Shown here: positions 8,507 through 16,548 of the stretch, piece after piece
Layout of the letters: the number at the start of each line of letters is the position of its first letter
Numbering within the stretch: the first letter of the stretch is position 1
Assembly: GCA_026988155.1 (NCBI GenBank)
Contig: JALSLW010000053.1
Location: forward strand, 1-64,000
Direction of reading: 5' to 3'
DNA length: 64,000 bases
From: Methylomonas sp.
GTDB lineage: Bacteria > Pseudomonadota > Gammaproteobacteria > Methylococcales > Methylomonadaceae
Notes under the pieces: model-generated
Database searches by the model: none
Seen by the model: the letters and a program-made list of their open reading frames with translations, nothing else
What the model was told of the DNA's origin: nothing
Position numbers and translations under genes: made by a program

Positions 8507-9894
8507 TGACAGAACAAATAGAAAAAAATTTTCAGGCACAAAAAATTTTACTGGTGGATGATGATCCCAGTTTACTGAAGCTTCTTGCCTTACGCTTCCG
8601 CTCACTTGGCTTTGAAGTCAATACCGCAGAAAGCGCAGAACTGGCCGTTGCATTAATTCCAAGCTACCATCCGCATTTAGTCATAACCGATTTGAGAATG
8701 GGTGAAATGGATGGCATGGCATTATTTAATCATATCAAAGAAACCTACCCCACCATCCCCGTCATCATCCTAACTGCACATGGCACAATAAAAGAGGCAG
8801 TAGCCGCCACCAGTGAAGGAGCCTTTGGCTTTCTTACTAAACCCTACGATCCTAAAGAACTGGTTGAACTGGCCAGCAAAGCCCTATCAATAAACATCTG
8901 CCACCCTTTAGACCAAGCAACCAAAAAAGAACTCTCCTGGCGAGAAAAAATCATTACCCGCAGTGTTCTTATGGAAAATTTATTGCGAGAAGTTGAACAC
9001 GTTGCCAACAGCAAGATCAGTGTCTATATTCATGGGGAAAGCGGTACTGGCAAAGAGCTTATTGCTCAGGCAATACATAATATTAGCTCACGCAGAGACA
9101 AGGAATTCGTCACTGTCAATTGCAGCGCAATTCCTGAAGATCTACTGGAATCAGAATTATTTGGGCATTGTAAAGGTGCCTTTTCCGGTGCCTCTGCAAA
9201 CCGAAAAGGTCTGTTTGAAGAGGCTGATGGAGGCAGTTTATTTCTTGATGAAATAGGCGATATGTCTGCAGCTTTCCAGGTGAAACTGTTACGTGCCTTG
9301 CAGGAAGGAGAAATCCGTCCCGTTGGATCTAACAAGACCATTAAAGTTGATGTCAGGGTTATTTCTGCCAGTCATAGAGACTTGCAAAAACTGGCTGCTG
9401 AAGAAGTTTTTCGGACAGATCTTTATTACCGCCTAAATGTAGTTACTTTGTCCCTGCCTCGGTTAGCTGACAGACTGGAAGATATCCCTCTTTTAGCCAA
9501 CCATTTTATTGCAAACAATCATTCTAACCCTCATGGCATTGCAAAAGGCCTGTCTACAGAGGCGATGGAATTGTTAGTTTCTTATGAATGGCCTGGCAAT
9601 GTCAGACAGCTTAAGAATGTAATTGAACATATCTGCACTTTTGCCACAACACCTTTAATCCCAGTTAGTCTTGTTGAAAATGCTTTGCAGGAAAAACAGG
9701 GGTCTGCATCATTAAGCTTTAATGATGCTAAAAAGAACTTTGAGCGTGATTACCTGGTTAAACTGCTTCAATTAACCAATGGCAAGGTAACGGAAGCTGC
9801 CAAGCTAGCCAAGCGTAACCGAACAGAGTTTTATCGGCTATTGGATCGCCATGAGCTTAAAGCGGCTCAATTTAAAATAAAAAAAGAAGCTTAA
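8506..9894 (+). CDS. glrR: GlrR/QseF-type sigma-54-dependent response regulator
   Basis: The 462 residues comprise a receiver domain (1-125; acidic pocket DDD at 18-20 and phospho-acceptor Asp62 in ITDLRMG), a sigma-54 AAA+ domain (about 150-380) and a C-terminal Fis-type helix-turn-helix (about 415-450, KVTEAAKLAKRNRTEFYRLL). The AAA+ domain has Walker A GESGTGKE at about 177-184, the sigma-54 contact loop GAFSGA at about 224-229, and Walker B LFLDEIGD. It should bind enhancer sites and open sigma-54 promoters. In enterobacteria GlrR recognises TGTC-N10-GACA upstream of glmY. Two such sites and a sigma-54 promoter lie immediately downstream here, before an EF-hand gene. Confidence 0.92.
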   Translation: MTEQIEKNFQAQKILLVDDDPSLLKLLALRFRSLGFEVNTAESAELAVALIPSYHPHLVITDLRMGEMDGMALFNHIKETYPTIPVIILTAHGTIKEAVAATSEGAFGFLTKPYDPKELVELASKALSINICHPLDQATKKELSWREKIITRSVLMENLLREVEHVANSKISVYIHGESGTGKELIAQAIHNISSRRDKEFVTVNCSAIPEDLLESELFGHCKGAFSGASANRKGLFEEADGGSLFLDEIGDMSAAFQVKLLRALQEGEIRPVGSNKTIKVDVRVISASHRDLQKLAAEEVFRTDLYYRLNVVTLSLPRLADRLEDIPLLANHFIANNHSNPHGIAKGLSTEAMELLVSYEWPGNVRQLKNVIEHICTFATTPLIPVSLVENALQEKQGSASLSFNDAKKNFERDYLVKLLQLTNGKVTEAAKLAKRNRTEFYRLLDRHELKAAQFKIKKEA

Positions 9895-9947
9895 ACCCCT
9901 TTTATATAAAAGCCTGCATAAAGAACCAGCTCAGCACGCTCCCTATC

Positions 9948-9965
9948 TGTTGCATTCCCACGACA
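9948..9965. promoter_or_regulatory. Putative GlrR enhancer site 1
   Basis: TGTT-N10-GACA matches the GlrR operator TGTC-N10-GACA at 7 of 8 bases. It shares a longer core (TGTYGCA..CAYGACA) with site 2. Its centre is about 362 bases upstream of the predicted start of the sigma-54 transcript. Confidence 0.55.
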
Positions 9966-10064
9966 GCTCACATCTAAGCCAATAGACTGATTTAAAAGAT
10001 AAAGATATGACACACTTATCTATAAAAGAACAAAAACATGGCTGGGCGGCCAATAATGCAATGT

Positions 10065-10082
10065 TGTCGCAAAAGCATGACA
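10065..10082. promoter_or_regulatory. Putative GlrR enhancer site 2
   Basis: TGTC-GCAAAAGCAT-GACA is an exact TGTC-N10-GACA match. Its centre is about 245 bases upstream of the predicted start site, a distance workable for a sigma-54 activator acting by DNA looping. Confidence 0.65.
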
Positions 10083-10171
10083 CTCTTTCGTCAATATCAA
10101 TAGTCTTTTGATGACAAGAATGTTTAGAAGGCCTAAACGAATGAGCAATTTAAACCTAAACTCAATTATCT

Positions 10172-10192
10172 TAGAAAGATCAGTTGAGCACG
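10172..10192. repeat. Copy of a dispersed 21-base motif
   Basis: TAGAAAGATCAGTTGAGCACG differs at one base from the opposite-strand copy at 43364-43384, which forms one end of an inverted-repeat element. Here it appears alone, as a fragment between the GlrR sites and the sigma-54 promoter. Confidence 0.5.
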
Positions 10193-10292
10193 TATTTTAT
10201 CCTACCGAATGGGGGCCTGATAAATAATTAATATATAACATACAATAGCTTGCGAACAGGTTTAGCGTTTAACTTATTTTTCTATAATTATC

Positions 10293-10308
10293 TGGCATGT
10301 CATTTGCT
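10293..10308 (+). promoter_or_regulatory. Sigma-54 (-24/-12) promoter of the EF-hand gene
   Basis: TGGCATG-N4-TTGCT has GG and GC spaced exactly as in the RpoN consensus TGGCACG-N4-TTGCW, with one mismatch in the first block. Transcription should begin near 10319, giving a ~46-base leader that carries the AAGGA at 10355-10359 before the ATG at 10365. Together with two upstream GlrR-type sites and the adjacent glrR gene, this predicts GlrR-dependent expression. Confidence 0.75.
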
Positions 10309-10364
10309 TTAGCTAACATGAGTAGCAATATTCATCACAACAGCAACTACATTTAAGGATTATA

Positions 10365-10652
10365 ATGAAAAAATTATTAGCAATATTATCCATTACCTTA
10401 GTTTCATTTGCGGTAACTGCAGAAAGTGCCGTCGTAGAATTTGGTTCCACCTTAGCTCCTATAAAATCAGAGCCCAAGCAGAATGATTCAAACCTATGGA
10501 ACATGCTTGATACGGATAAAGATGGCTATATCAGTAAAAGTGAAGCCGTATACTCTACCCGCATCTCGGATAGATGGAGCAGTCTAGATACCAATAAAGA
10601 TGAAAGACTTGACACAGCTGAGTTTTCACACTTTTATTCTAATAATAAATAA
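10365..10652 (+). CDS. Small secreted EF-hand calcium-binding protein
   Basis: This 95-residue protein has a signal peptide (1-19; MKKLLAILSITLVSFAVTA followed by ESA). A mature domain of about 75 residues carries two EF-hand loops: DTDKDGYISKSE, with all canonical ligands, and DTNKDERLDTAE, with Glu in place of the usual Gly6. It is a single EF-hand pair, predicted to bind Ca2+ in the periplasm or outside the cell. It is preceded by a sigma-54 promoter and GlrR-type sites and followed by a strong terminator, so it is a one-gene transcription unit. The role is unknown; calcium sensing or buffering in the envelope-stress response governed by GlrKR is a guess. Confidence 0.85.
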   Translation: MKKLLAILSITLVSFAVTAESAVVEFGSTLAPIKSEPKQNDSNLWNMLDTDKDGYISKSEAVYSTRISDRWSSLDTNKDERLDTAEFSHFYSNNK

Positions 10653-10663
10653 CCAGTTCTACC

Positions 10664-10725
10664 CAAATTCTATCTGACCCAGAGAATCTTTCCTACCAGT
10701 TCTGGAAAAGATAGAATTTGTTTTT
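10664..10725 (+). terminator. Rho-independent-type terminator after the EF-hand gene
   Basis: A 12-bp perfect stem pairs CAAATTCTATCT (10664-10675) with AGATAGAATTTG (10709-10720), enclosing a 33-base loop and followed by TTTTT (10721-10725). It also lies downstream of the convergent mutarotase gene and may serve both strands. Confidence 0.7.
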
Positions 10726-10761
10726 GCATTTCTAAAAATAGAATTGCAAGGTTTAATGCAA

Positions 10762-11691
10762 TCAGTCTCTAACAACCTGGTAATTAGTTACCATTCTATA
10801 CTTACAGTCTGGCTGTATTGTCACTTTATTTGAGGCTGCATTGGCTATTTCAACACAGATAAAACGTTTGTAATCTTCACCCGTTAAATCTTGCATCTTC
10901 TCCGCACCTTTAGCACCAGGGTTCCAGACTACAACATTTTTATTCCCTGATGATAAGATTTGTATTTTTCGCTTTAGAACAGGATCTAAAATAGTCAAAT
11001 CATGCCCTACATTGATATGGATATGATCAGTTTCCTGCTCAAGAATAACAGCACCAACCTGACAGACCTTTATAAAATCTTCCGCTTTGTCTAAATATTC
11101 TGTTTTTTCCAGCCCTAAAACCTGCACCTGTGCAGCATCACCTACTTTAAAATACGCATGTAATGCCTCGGTAATGGTAAAAACCTGCTCTCCTCTATTT
11201 TGAGTCACAAGATCTAGAGTAAGCGAATCACCGATAGTAATATCTAATGAAAGGTGAAATTGATAAGGCCACATTTCTCTGGTTTTATCAGAATCAAAAA
11301 ATTCCAGCTGTACTCTAACATCTCCATTTTTTAAAACATCAACAGCTGAAACTGTCCAAAAATCATTCCGCACAAACCCATGACTGGGATTCTCTGGCTT
11401 TATAGGCGCACCACCAAACCAGGGCCAGCAAATTGGTATCCCGCCTTTAATAGCCTTTCCTTCCTGAAAAAAAGCATTATCACTGATAAACATAACATCT
11501 TCAGATTCTTTATTAGGCCTGAATGATAAAACCTGACCTGCATAAATAGAAATTACAGCGGTGGCTTTTTCAGTCGTTATCTGTATAAAGGGCAGGCCGC
11601 CACGGCCTTCAACAAACTTAACCTGATCCTTGATGCCAAAATCAACATTTAATTGCTGAATATTGAAATGCCTATCTTCCTTCATAATCAC
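10762..11691 (-). CDS. D-hexose-6-phosphate mutarotase (YeaD family)
   Basis: This 309-residue cytosolic aldose-1-epimerase-fold protein of the YeaD (glucose-6-phosphate 1-epimerase) family interconverts the anomers of hexose 6-phosphates. Typical blocks are GGIPICWPWFGG (near residue 84), PSHGFVRNDFW, TEALHAYF and VVVWNPG. The His in HGFVR and the Glu near the C-terminus (FICVEIANA) fit the epimerase active site. Its ATG lies inside the end of the carbonic anhydrase gene (20-base overlap), so the two are translated from one message. There is no adjacent sugar pathway to explain the pairing. Confidence 0.88.
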   Translation of the reverse strand: MIMKEDRHFNIQQLNVDFGIKDQVKFVEGRGGLPFIQITTEKATAVISIYAGQVLSFRPNKESEDVMFISDNAFFQEGKAIKGGIPICWPWFGGAPIKPENPSHGFVRNDFWTVSAVDVLKNGDVRVQLEFFDSDKTREMWPYQFHLSLDITIGDSLTLDLVTQNRGEQVFTITEALHAYFKVGDAAQVQVLGLEKTEYLDKAEDFIKVCQVGAVILEQETDHIHINVGHDLTILDPVLKRKIQILSSGNKNVVVWNPGAKGAEKMQDLTGEDYKRFICVEIANAASNKVTIQPDCKYRMVTNYQVVRD

Positions 11692-12367
11692 TTTTCATAA
11701 CTTTTAAATTTGGCTGATAAATATTTTTCTTAGCCTGTTTTAGCTGATAGATATCATTAGTATGATCAATTTCGCTAAATCTCATATTCAAATCTTTCAG
11801 AATGCCAGTCTCCAAAGTATAAATGCAGCCATGAACACTTAATTCTTTATTGTTGCGCCAGGCCCTCTGTACAACAGTGGTATGACAAATATTCCTCACC
11901 TGCTCAATGACATTAAGTTCACACAGCCTGTCCAGACGTTCTGTCTTATCAGCAATGCATAACAGCTCATCCTCATTTTTCTGATGTACACTTTTAATAT
12001 GGCAAAGCCAATTATCAATTAACCCATGCTCTATGCCTTCCATAGATGCCTTGACACCACCGCACCCATAATGGCCGCAGACAATAATATGCTTAACTTT
12101 TAATACCTCAACTGCAAATTGGATAACAGATAGACAATTCAAGTCTGTAGGCACCACAACATTCGCAATATTGCGATGTACAAACAGCTCACCGGGCTGC
12201 AATCCGACTAACTGTTCGGCAACAACACGGCTATCTGAACAGCCTATCCATAAATACTCAGGTGACTGCTGTTTTGAGAGATCAGAAAAAAAATCAGGTC
12301 TCTGCGTTTTTATCTTTTCTGCCCACGCTATATTATTTTCATAAATTTTTTGCAAAGGATTATTCAT
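11672..12367 (-). CDS. can: Beta-class carbonic anhydrase
   Basis: This 231-residue cytosolic enzyme hydrates CO2 to bicarbonate. The zinc site of the beta class is complete: Cys43 and Asp45 in WIGCSDSR, and His99 and Cys102 in CGHYGCGG. Arg47 forms the usual Asp-Arg dyad. Length and order match Can (CynT2) of E. coli (220 residues). It is the first gene of a two-gene unit with the mutarotase and would supply bicarbonate for carboxylations such as PEP carboxylase. The 433 bases upstream hold no other gene. Confidence 0.93.
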   Translation of the reverse strand: MNNPLQKIYENNIAWAEKIKTQRPDFFSDLSKQQSPEYLWIGCSDSRVVAEQLVGLQPGELFVHRNIANVVVPTDLNCLSVIQFAVEVLKVKHIIVCGHYGCGGVKASMEGIEHGLIDNWLCHIKSVHQKNEDELLCIADKTERLDRLCELNVIEQVRNICHTTVVQRAWRNNKELSVHGCIYTLETGILKDLNMRFSEIDHTNDIYQLKQAKKNIYQPNLKVMKSDYEGR

Positions 12368-12800
12368 TAGCCGCTCTTGGTTAATATATTTTATAATTAT
12401 CTGAGTATTCTACCTGTTTGTTTAAAGGCTTTGTAAACAAGCATGGAATTATAGAAGAACTAACTCGTCTAATAAATTTTTCTAGAAATTTAACATAGGC
12501 AAGATTAAAGCCAACTTTGAATAATTTATCTTATAAAATAAATCTCCTCTTATTAACAATAGCTTGCCAATAAACTTATAACGATATTAGCAACTGGCAT
12601 TCTTAGATACTGCAGAGCATTTTTATACCCACGCCCATTATTAAATCCTTGCTCGCACTTTAATGGTGCACCCATTAAATAAAAACCATAGCAATCCAAT
12701 ACTCTATAGCAGCTATAACAAAGCTTCTCTGCTCAGTTCAGCATAAATTCAGTAACTTGAAGTATACTGCTCATTCTCATACTCACATACGGAAAATACC
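12368..12800. other. 433-base AT-rich spacer
   Basis: Divergent spacer between the carbonic anhydrase and DUF4197 genes. I see no ORF, RNA gene or clear repeat. TATACT at 12763-12768 is a possible -10 box for the DUF4197 gene but lacks a matching -35. Confidence 0.5.
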
Positions 12801-13559
12801 ATGTTTAAAAAGAATGCAGGTTTAGCGGTTGTAATTTTAGCATTGTCAATCAGCCAGGGAGCTCAGGCTGAAGGATGGCTGGATACATTGCAAGGAGCCG
12901 TTAATACGGTTTCAAAAAATGGCGGCAATGAATTAGTTAAATCATCTCTGACAAACAGCGATATGGTTGATGGCCTTAAAGAAGCCTTGGCAAACGGGGT
13001 TGAGTCTGCCGTCAAATCATTAGGGCGGCCAGGCGGGTTTGAAGGTAATCAGCTAGTTAAAATTGCAGTACCCGATTCACTCAAAACTGTTGTGGCTACT
13101 GCTCGCACTTTAGGACAGGGACAATATATTGATTCCTTTGAATCAACCATGAATCAAGCGGCAGAAAAAGCCGTTCCTGAGGCGGCAACGATATTAGCAG
13201 ATGCAATACGCCAAATGAGTGTTGATGATGCTATGAATATAGTGAATGGTCCAGATGATTCAGCCACTCAATATTTTCGGAAAATGGCAGAAGCCTCGTT
13301 AACGGAAAAGTTTAAGCCAATAGTTAACCAGGCAACTGAAAAGGCAGGCGTAACGGCAGCCTATAAAAATTTAACAGGAATTGCTAGCAACCCGCTAGTC
13401 GGCAGTCTTTTAGGCGGGTCTACTCTAGATCTTGATCAATATGTAACAAACGAAGCGCTTGATGGCCTGTTTAAATATATTTCCATAGAAGAAAAGCGCA
13501 TTCGTAGCAACCCTGCGGCAAGAACGACTGATTTATTAAAAAAGGTTTTTGGCGGATAA
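12801..13559 (+). CDS. DUF4197 periplasmic protein
   Basis: The 252 residues begin with a signal peptide (MFKKNAGLAVVILALSISQGAQA, then EGWLD). The mature part is almost all helical and matches the DUF4197 pattern: GLKEALANGVESAV, a GFEGNQLVKIAVPDSLK block, an Asp/Gly bend NGPDDSATQYF, and a C-terminal YVTNEALDGLFKYISIEEKRIR.NPA. The family is common in proteobacteria and its function is not established. It is monocistronic, divergent from the carbonic anhydrase gene and convergent with the Crp/Fnr gene. Confidence 0.88.
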   Translation: MFKKNAGLAVVILALSISQGAQAEGWLDTLQGAVNTVSKNGGNELVKSSLTNSDMVDGLKEALANGVESAVKSLGRPGGFEGNQLVKIAVPDSLKTVVATARTLGQGQYIDSFESTMNQAAEKAVPEAATILADAIRQMSVDDAMNIVNGPDDSATQYFRKMAEASLTEKFKPIVNQATEKAGVTAAYKNLTGIASNPLVGSLLGGSTLDLDQYVTNEALDGLFKYISIEEKRIRSNPAARTTDLLKKVFGG

Positions 13560-13667
13560 ATTCTACCTCCTCTAAAACCAGATTGCACAGGGAGGTGCAT
13601 GCCGGCATCCAATTTGTCTTTGAAAAGGCAATATTAAAAACGGTTTTTCTAAAAATCGACAGTGTCT

Positions 13668-14336
13668 CTATTCTTTTGACCTTGTAAGTCTTTTTAATGC
13701 ATTTTTATCGAGAAGAGTCACCCTTCCTCTGCTCAACTTGACCCAGCCTTTCTCTTCAAACTGCTTCAGGTTTCTTGAGACCACTTCACGGGCTGAACCT
13801 AATTTTATAGCCATTTCCTGGTGAGTTATCTTTAATACCTCAGCATTAGCACTCAGCAGTTCTTTAGCCAAACGCCAGTCAACCCCTTCAAAAACCACTT
13901 CACCTAAGCGTCCGATAACATGTGAAAGCCGAGCAGCAAAGTTTTTAAAAACAAATTCCCTGAAAAAAGCAGACTGCTCAAGACAGCGATAAAAGGCATG
14001 TGAAGAAATGACAAATGCTGAAGTATCTTCTTCTGTATACGCTTCCGCAGGATAATAATCTCCGCTCAGTAGACAGGATGTAGTCAAAACACAAGAATCG
14101 CCAGGGCGGACTTGATACAGCAGCATTTCTCTGCCATTTTCAGATAACAGCTGCGTTTTTACTGAACCTTTTAACAGCAGCAGATAATTTTCACATTGGC
14201 TTCCCGATGCAAAAACTTGCTGTCCTGCCGGAATATTTACCAAAATCGCACTTTCCATCAAACTGTCAATCTTTGATTCGCCACATTGTATAAATTCCGG
14301 AAAATGCATTGCCCACAAGTCTTTATGCTTAAGCAC
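13668..14336 (-). CDS. Crp/Fnr-family transcription regulator
   Basis: The 222 residues comprise a cyclic-nucleotide-binding-type beta-roll (about 25-130), a long dimerisation helix (about 130-155) and a Crp-type winged helix-turn-helix (about 165-215; ITHQEMAIKLGSAREVVSRNLKQFEEKGWV). The start is GTG with a strong AAAGGAGG 6 bases before it. No N-terminal Fe-S cysteine cluster is present, so it is not an oxygen-sensing FNR. The beta-roll lacks an obvious cAMP-binding signature, so the effector is unknown. It is divergent from a porin gene across a 149-base spacer that contains an inverted repeat, a likely target. Confidence 0.85.
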   Translation of the reverse strand: MLKHKDLWAMHFPEFIQCGESKIDSLMESAILVNIPAGQQVFASGSQCENYLLLLKGSVKTQLLSENGREMLLYQVRPGDSCVLTTSCLLSGDYYPAEAYTEEDTSAFVISSHAFYRCLEQSAFFREFVFKNFAARLSHVIGRLGEVVFEGVDWRLAKELLSANAEVLKITHQEMAIKLGSAREVVSRNLKQFEEKGWVKLSRGRVTLLDKNALKRLTRSKE

Positions 14337-14420
14337 GGTTAGCCTCCTTTTAATCTGACCATCAACCTTATGCCTTTAATAATTCATTGTAAAGGAATCA
14401 ATTATCAAAAAAAACAACAG

Positions 14421-14449
14421 GTATTGCAAATCGTTCGTATGTGCAATAC
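14421..14449. promoter_or_regulatory. Inverted repeat in the regulator/porin spacer
   Basis: GTATTGCA (14421-14428) and TGCAATAC (14442-14449) form a perfect 8-bp inverted repeat with a 13-base spacer, 37 bases before the porin ATG. It may be an operator for the divergent Crp/Fnr regulator or a leader hairpin. Confidence 0.4.
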
Positions 14450-14485
14450 TATAAACAACACCTAAACTATTTTACTTTTCCTCCC

Positions 14486-15763
14486 ATGACATTTAAATCA
14501 CTCCCCCTCGCTATCAGCATTCTTCTTGGCTCAGCCACCGCGGCTCACGCTTTAACTGTTGATGAACTGGCGGCACAGTTTGAAGCCTACAAAAAAGTCC
14601 AAGAAAAAAGGTTTGATCAGCTTAATAATGAGAACAATTATTTAAAACGGCAAAACCAAGCACTAAAAGAAGAGGTTAAAACCAATACAGAAGCTGTTGA
14701 AGCTGTTAGTGAAAATTACGATGCAGTCAGTAAAACAGCTGGATGGTTTAACAATACAACTGTTGGCGGCTATGGCGAATTGCATTATCAAAATAGAAAT
14801 ATTGAAGGCAAGGATCATAAAGAAGAGGTGGATTTCCACCGCTTTGTTCTATTCTTTGGCCACGAATTTACCGATAAACTGCGTTTTTTCTCAGAGCTTG
14901 AACTTGAGCATTCCATTTCAGGGGATGGCCAAAATGGCGCAGTCGAATTAGAACAAGCCTTCATTGAGTATGATTTTAATAGCAACGCCAGTGCAAAAGC
15001 CGGTTTATTTTTAGTGCCAGTGGGAATTCTGAATGAAACCCATGAGCCTAATACTTTCTACGGTGTTGAGCGCAATGAAGTAGAAAAATATATTATTCCT
15101 ACCACTTGGTGGGAAGCAGGTATTGGCGGTAGCTACCGATTTGATAATGGTTTAAGCATTGATGCAGCCATTACCACCGGCTTAGATATGGATAATCGAT
15201 TTTATACCCGTGGTGGCCGTAAAAAAATATCAAAACAGAAAGCAAATGATCCTATTTTTGTTGGCAGAGTTAAATATACAGGTATTCCAGGTCTGGAGTT
15301 GGCAGCTACTGCATTACATCAAACTGATATGGGACAAGGTGACAACTCAAGTAATGGCAGTGTTGATATTGGATCAGGTACACTATTTGAAACTCATGCA
15401 ATATACAGCCATGCGATTGGCCCAGGTACTTTTACCGGCAAAGCACTTTATAGCCAATGGGAATTTGATATTAATGACCCTAGCCAGCAAGCAGCTTCAG
15501 AACAGTATGGCTGGTATGTAGAACCTAGCTACAGAATGCCTACTGTTATCGGTGATGTCGGTGTATTTGGACGTTTTCAGCAATTAGATTATTACAAAGG
15601 CTCTGAACAGAACTTTAATATCTGGGAAGCCGGAACCAATTGGTGGATTCATGAAAATGTTGTTTTAAAAGCCAATTATATTTATAAAGAAGATACTATT
15701 CATAGCGGTTCGAATGACAGAGATGAACATGGCTTTGATTTTGGCATAGGCTACCAGTTCTAA
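14486..15763 (+). CDS. Outer-membrane porin (phosphate-selective porin O/P-like) with N-terminal coiled coil
   Basis: I take ATG 14486 as the start because it puts a clean signal peptide first (MTFKSLPLAISILLGSATAAHA). A GTG at 14441 would add 15 residues ahead of it. Residues about 25-75 form a charged coiled coil (KKVQEKRFDQLNNENNYLKRQNQAL), as in periplasmic trimerisation stalks. The rest is a beta-barrel of alternating strands, with VGGYGELHYQ, FFSELELEHSI and a C-terminal strand ending DFGIGYQF, whose final Phe is the usual insertion signal. The family includes OprO/OprP; substrate specificity cannot be read. It is divergent from the Crp/Fnr gene and followed by a hairpin. Confidence 0.8.
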   Translation: MTFKSLPLAISILLGSATAAHALTVDELAAQFEAYKKVQEKRFDQLNNENNYLKRQNQALKEEVKTNTEAVEAVSENYDAVSKTAGWFNNTTVGGYGELHYQNRNIEGKDHKEEVDFHRFVLFFGHEFTDKLRFFSELELEHSISGDGQNGAVELEQAFIEYDFNSNASAKAGLFLVPVGILNETHEPNTFYGVERNEVEKYIIPTTWWEAGIGGSYRFDNGLSIDAAITTGLDMDNRFYTRGGRKKISKQKANDPIFVGRVKYTGIPGLELAATALHQTDMGQGDNSSNGSVDIGSGTLFETHAIYSHAIGPGTFTGKALYSQWEFDINDPSQQAASEQYGWYVEPSYRMPTVIGDVGVFGRFQQLDYYKGSEQNFNIWEAGTNWWIHENVVLKANYIYKEDTIHSGSNDRDEHGFDFGIGYQF

Positions 15764-15771
15764 AATGCTTT

Positions 15772-15942
15772 CCCCAGCCTACATCGTAGCCAATAAAGAA
15801 AAAAGTGTAGACTGGGGCGACTGCATGGATGCAAAAGGCAGAGCAGTGCAGGATCCGTAAAACGGTGTATCGAGAAGCTTAAGCGTAACCCCGGCAGTAT
15901 GCGAAAATCCGGGGTTGAACTTTTGTTCCATCCCAATCTACA
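15772..15942. repeat. TGTAGGCTGGG-family repeat cluster after the porin gene
   Basis: CCCCAGCCTACA (15772-15783) pairs with TGTAGACTGGGG (15806-15817) at 11 of 12 positions. The second arm also faces CCATCCCAATCTACA at 15928-15942, enclosing 137 bases that hold an AACCCCGG/CCGGGGTT hairpin (15887-15916) and GAAC-TTTT-GTTC. No ORF is present. The same TGTAGGCTGGG motif recurs at 42859 and 48318. The first hairpin could also end the porin transcript, though it lacks a U-run. Confidence 0.6.
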
Positions 15943-16032
15943 ACCTTACCTAGTAGCAGTTGCCATATAATTATCCTTGCTAAATCGGCATACACTTTTT
16001 ATCCCTTGTCACAAATAGAATATAATATAATC

Positions 16033-16548
16033 ATGCTAAAAAATATTTTGTTCTTTACCCTAGTCAGTTTATTTTCTTCACTTCAGGCTAAAGAATACCA
16101 AAGCACAGAAGATTTTTTGCACCAGGTTTTTTCAGGCGCTCCGCCAAAACCTAAAGTGTTATGGCTAAAAAAAGATATTCGAGAAAAGGTCTCTCACATC
16201 CTCCAGCATAAGCCTGGGTTTCTTCGAACCCGTTATTGGCAAACTCCCGAACAGTCTGTCTGGGTCATCAATGAAGTGGGTAAAACAAAACCCATTACCG
16301 TGGCGGTCGTCATTAAAGACAATAAAATTGATGTCCTTAAGGTTTTGGCTTTTAGAGAAAGCCGAGGCTGGGAGGTAAAGCATGATTTTTTTACCGACCA
16401 GTTTAAGCAAAATACACTGACAGATAAATTAAGATTGGCTCAACCTATTGACGGCATATCCGGTGCCACTTTATCAGTAAAAGCATTAACCAAAATAGCA
16501 CAAATGGCTTTGTTTTTTAACCGCTTAATTCTTAATGAAAAAAAATAA
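16033..16548 (+). CDS. Secreted FMN-binding (flavinylated) protein
   Basis: ATG 16033 is preferred over the upstream TTG at 16006 because it begins a signal peptide (MLKNILFFTLVSLFSSLQA, then KEYQS). The 171-residue protein ends in an FMN_bind domain. DGISGATLS near residues 146-154 fits the ApbE target motif D-G-x-S-G-A-T, whose Thr is linked to FMN through a phosphoester. Such proteins carry electrons outside the cytoplasm, as in NqrC, RnfG and many two-gene cassettes with PepSY membrane proteins. The next gene, overlapping by 14 bases, is such a PepSY protein. The flavin transferase ApbE is not in this window. Confidence 0.8.
   Translation: MLKNILFFTLVSLFSSLQAKEYQSTEDFLHQVFSGAPPKPKVLWLKKDIREKVSHILQHKPGFLRTRYWQTPEQSVWVINEVGKTKPITVAVVIKDNKIDVLKVLAFRESRGWEVKHDFFTDQFKQNTLTDKLRLAQPIDGISGATLSVKALTKIAQMALFFNRLILNEKK

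Noticed and set aside
10319-10364. GlmY-like small RNA made from the sigma-54 promoter
   Set aside because: The predicted start lies only 46 bases before an ORF with a good ribosome site and signal peptide, so a messenger leader explains it.
12596-12613. TGGC...TGC as a sigma-54 promoter before the DUF4197 gene
   Set aside because: GG and GC are 15 bases apart instead of 12.
13430-13442. TTGATCAAT as an FNR half-site pair
   Set aside because: It lies inside the DUF4197 coding region and lacks the four-base spacer.
14387-14401. TTGTAAAGGAATCAA as an FNR box upstream of the porin gene
   Set aside because: The half-sites are one base too far apart and the left half is poor against TTGAT-N4-ATCAA.
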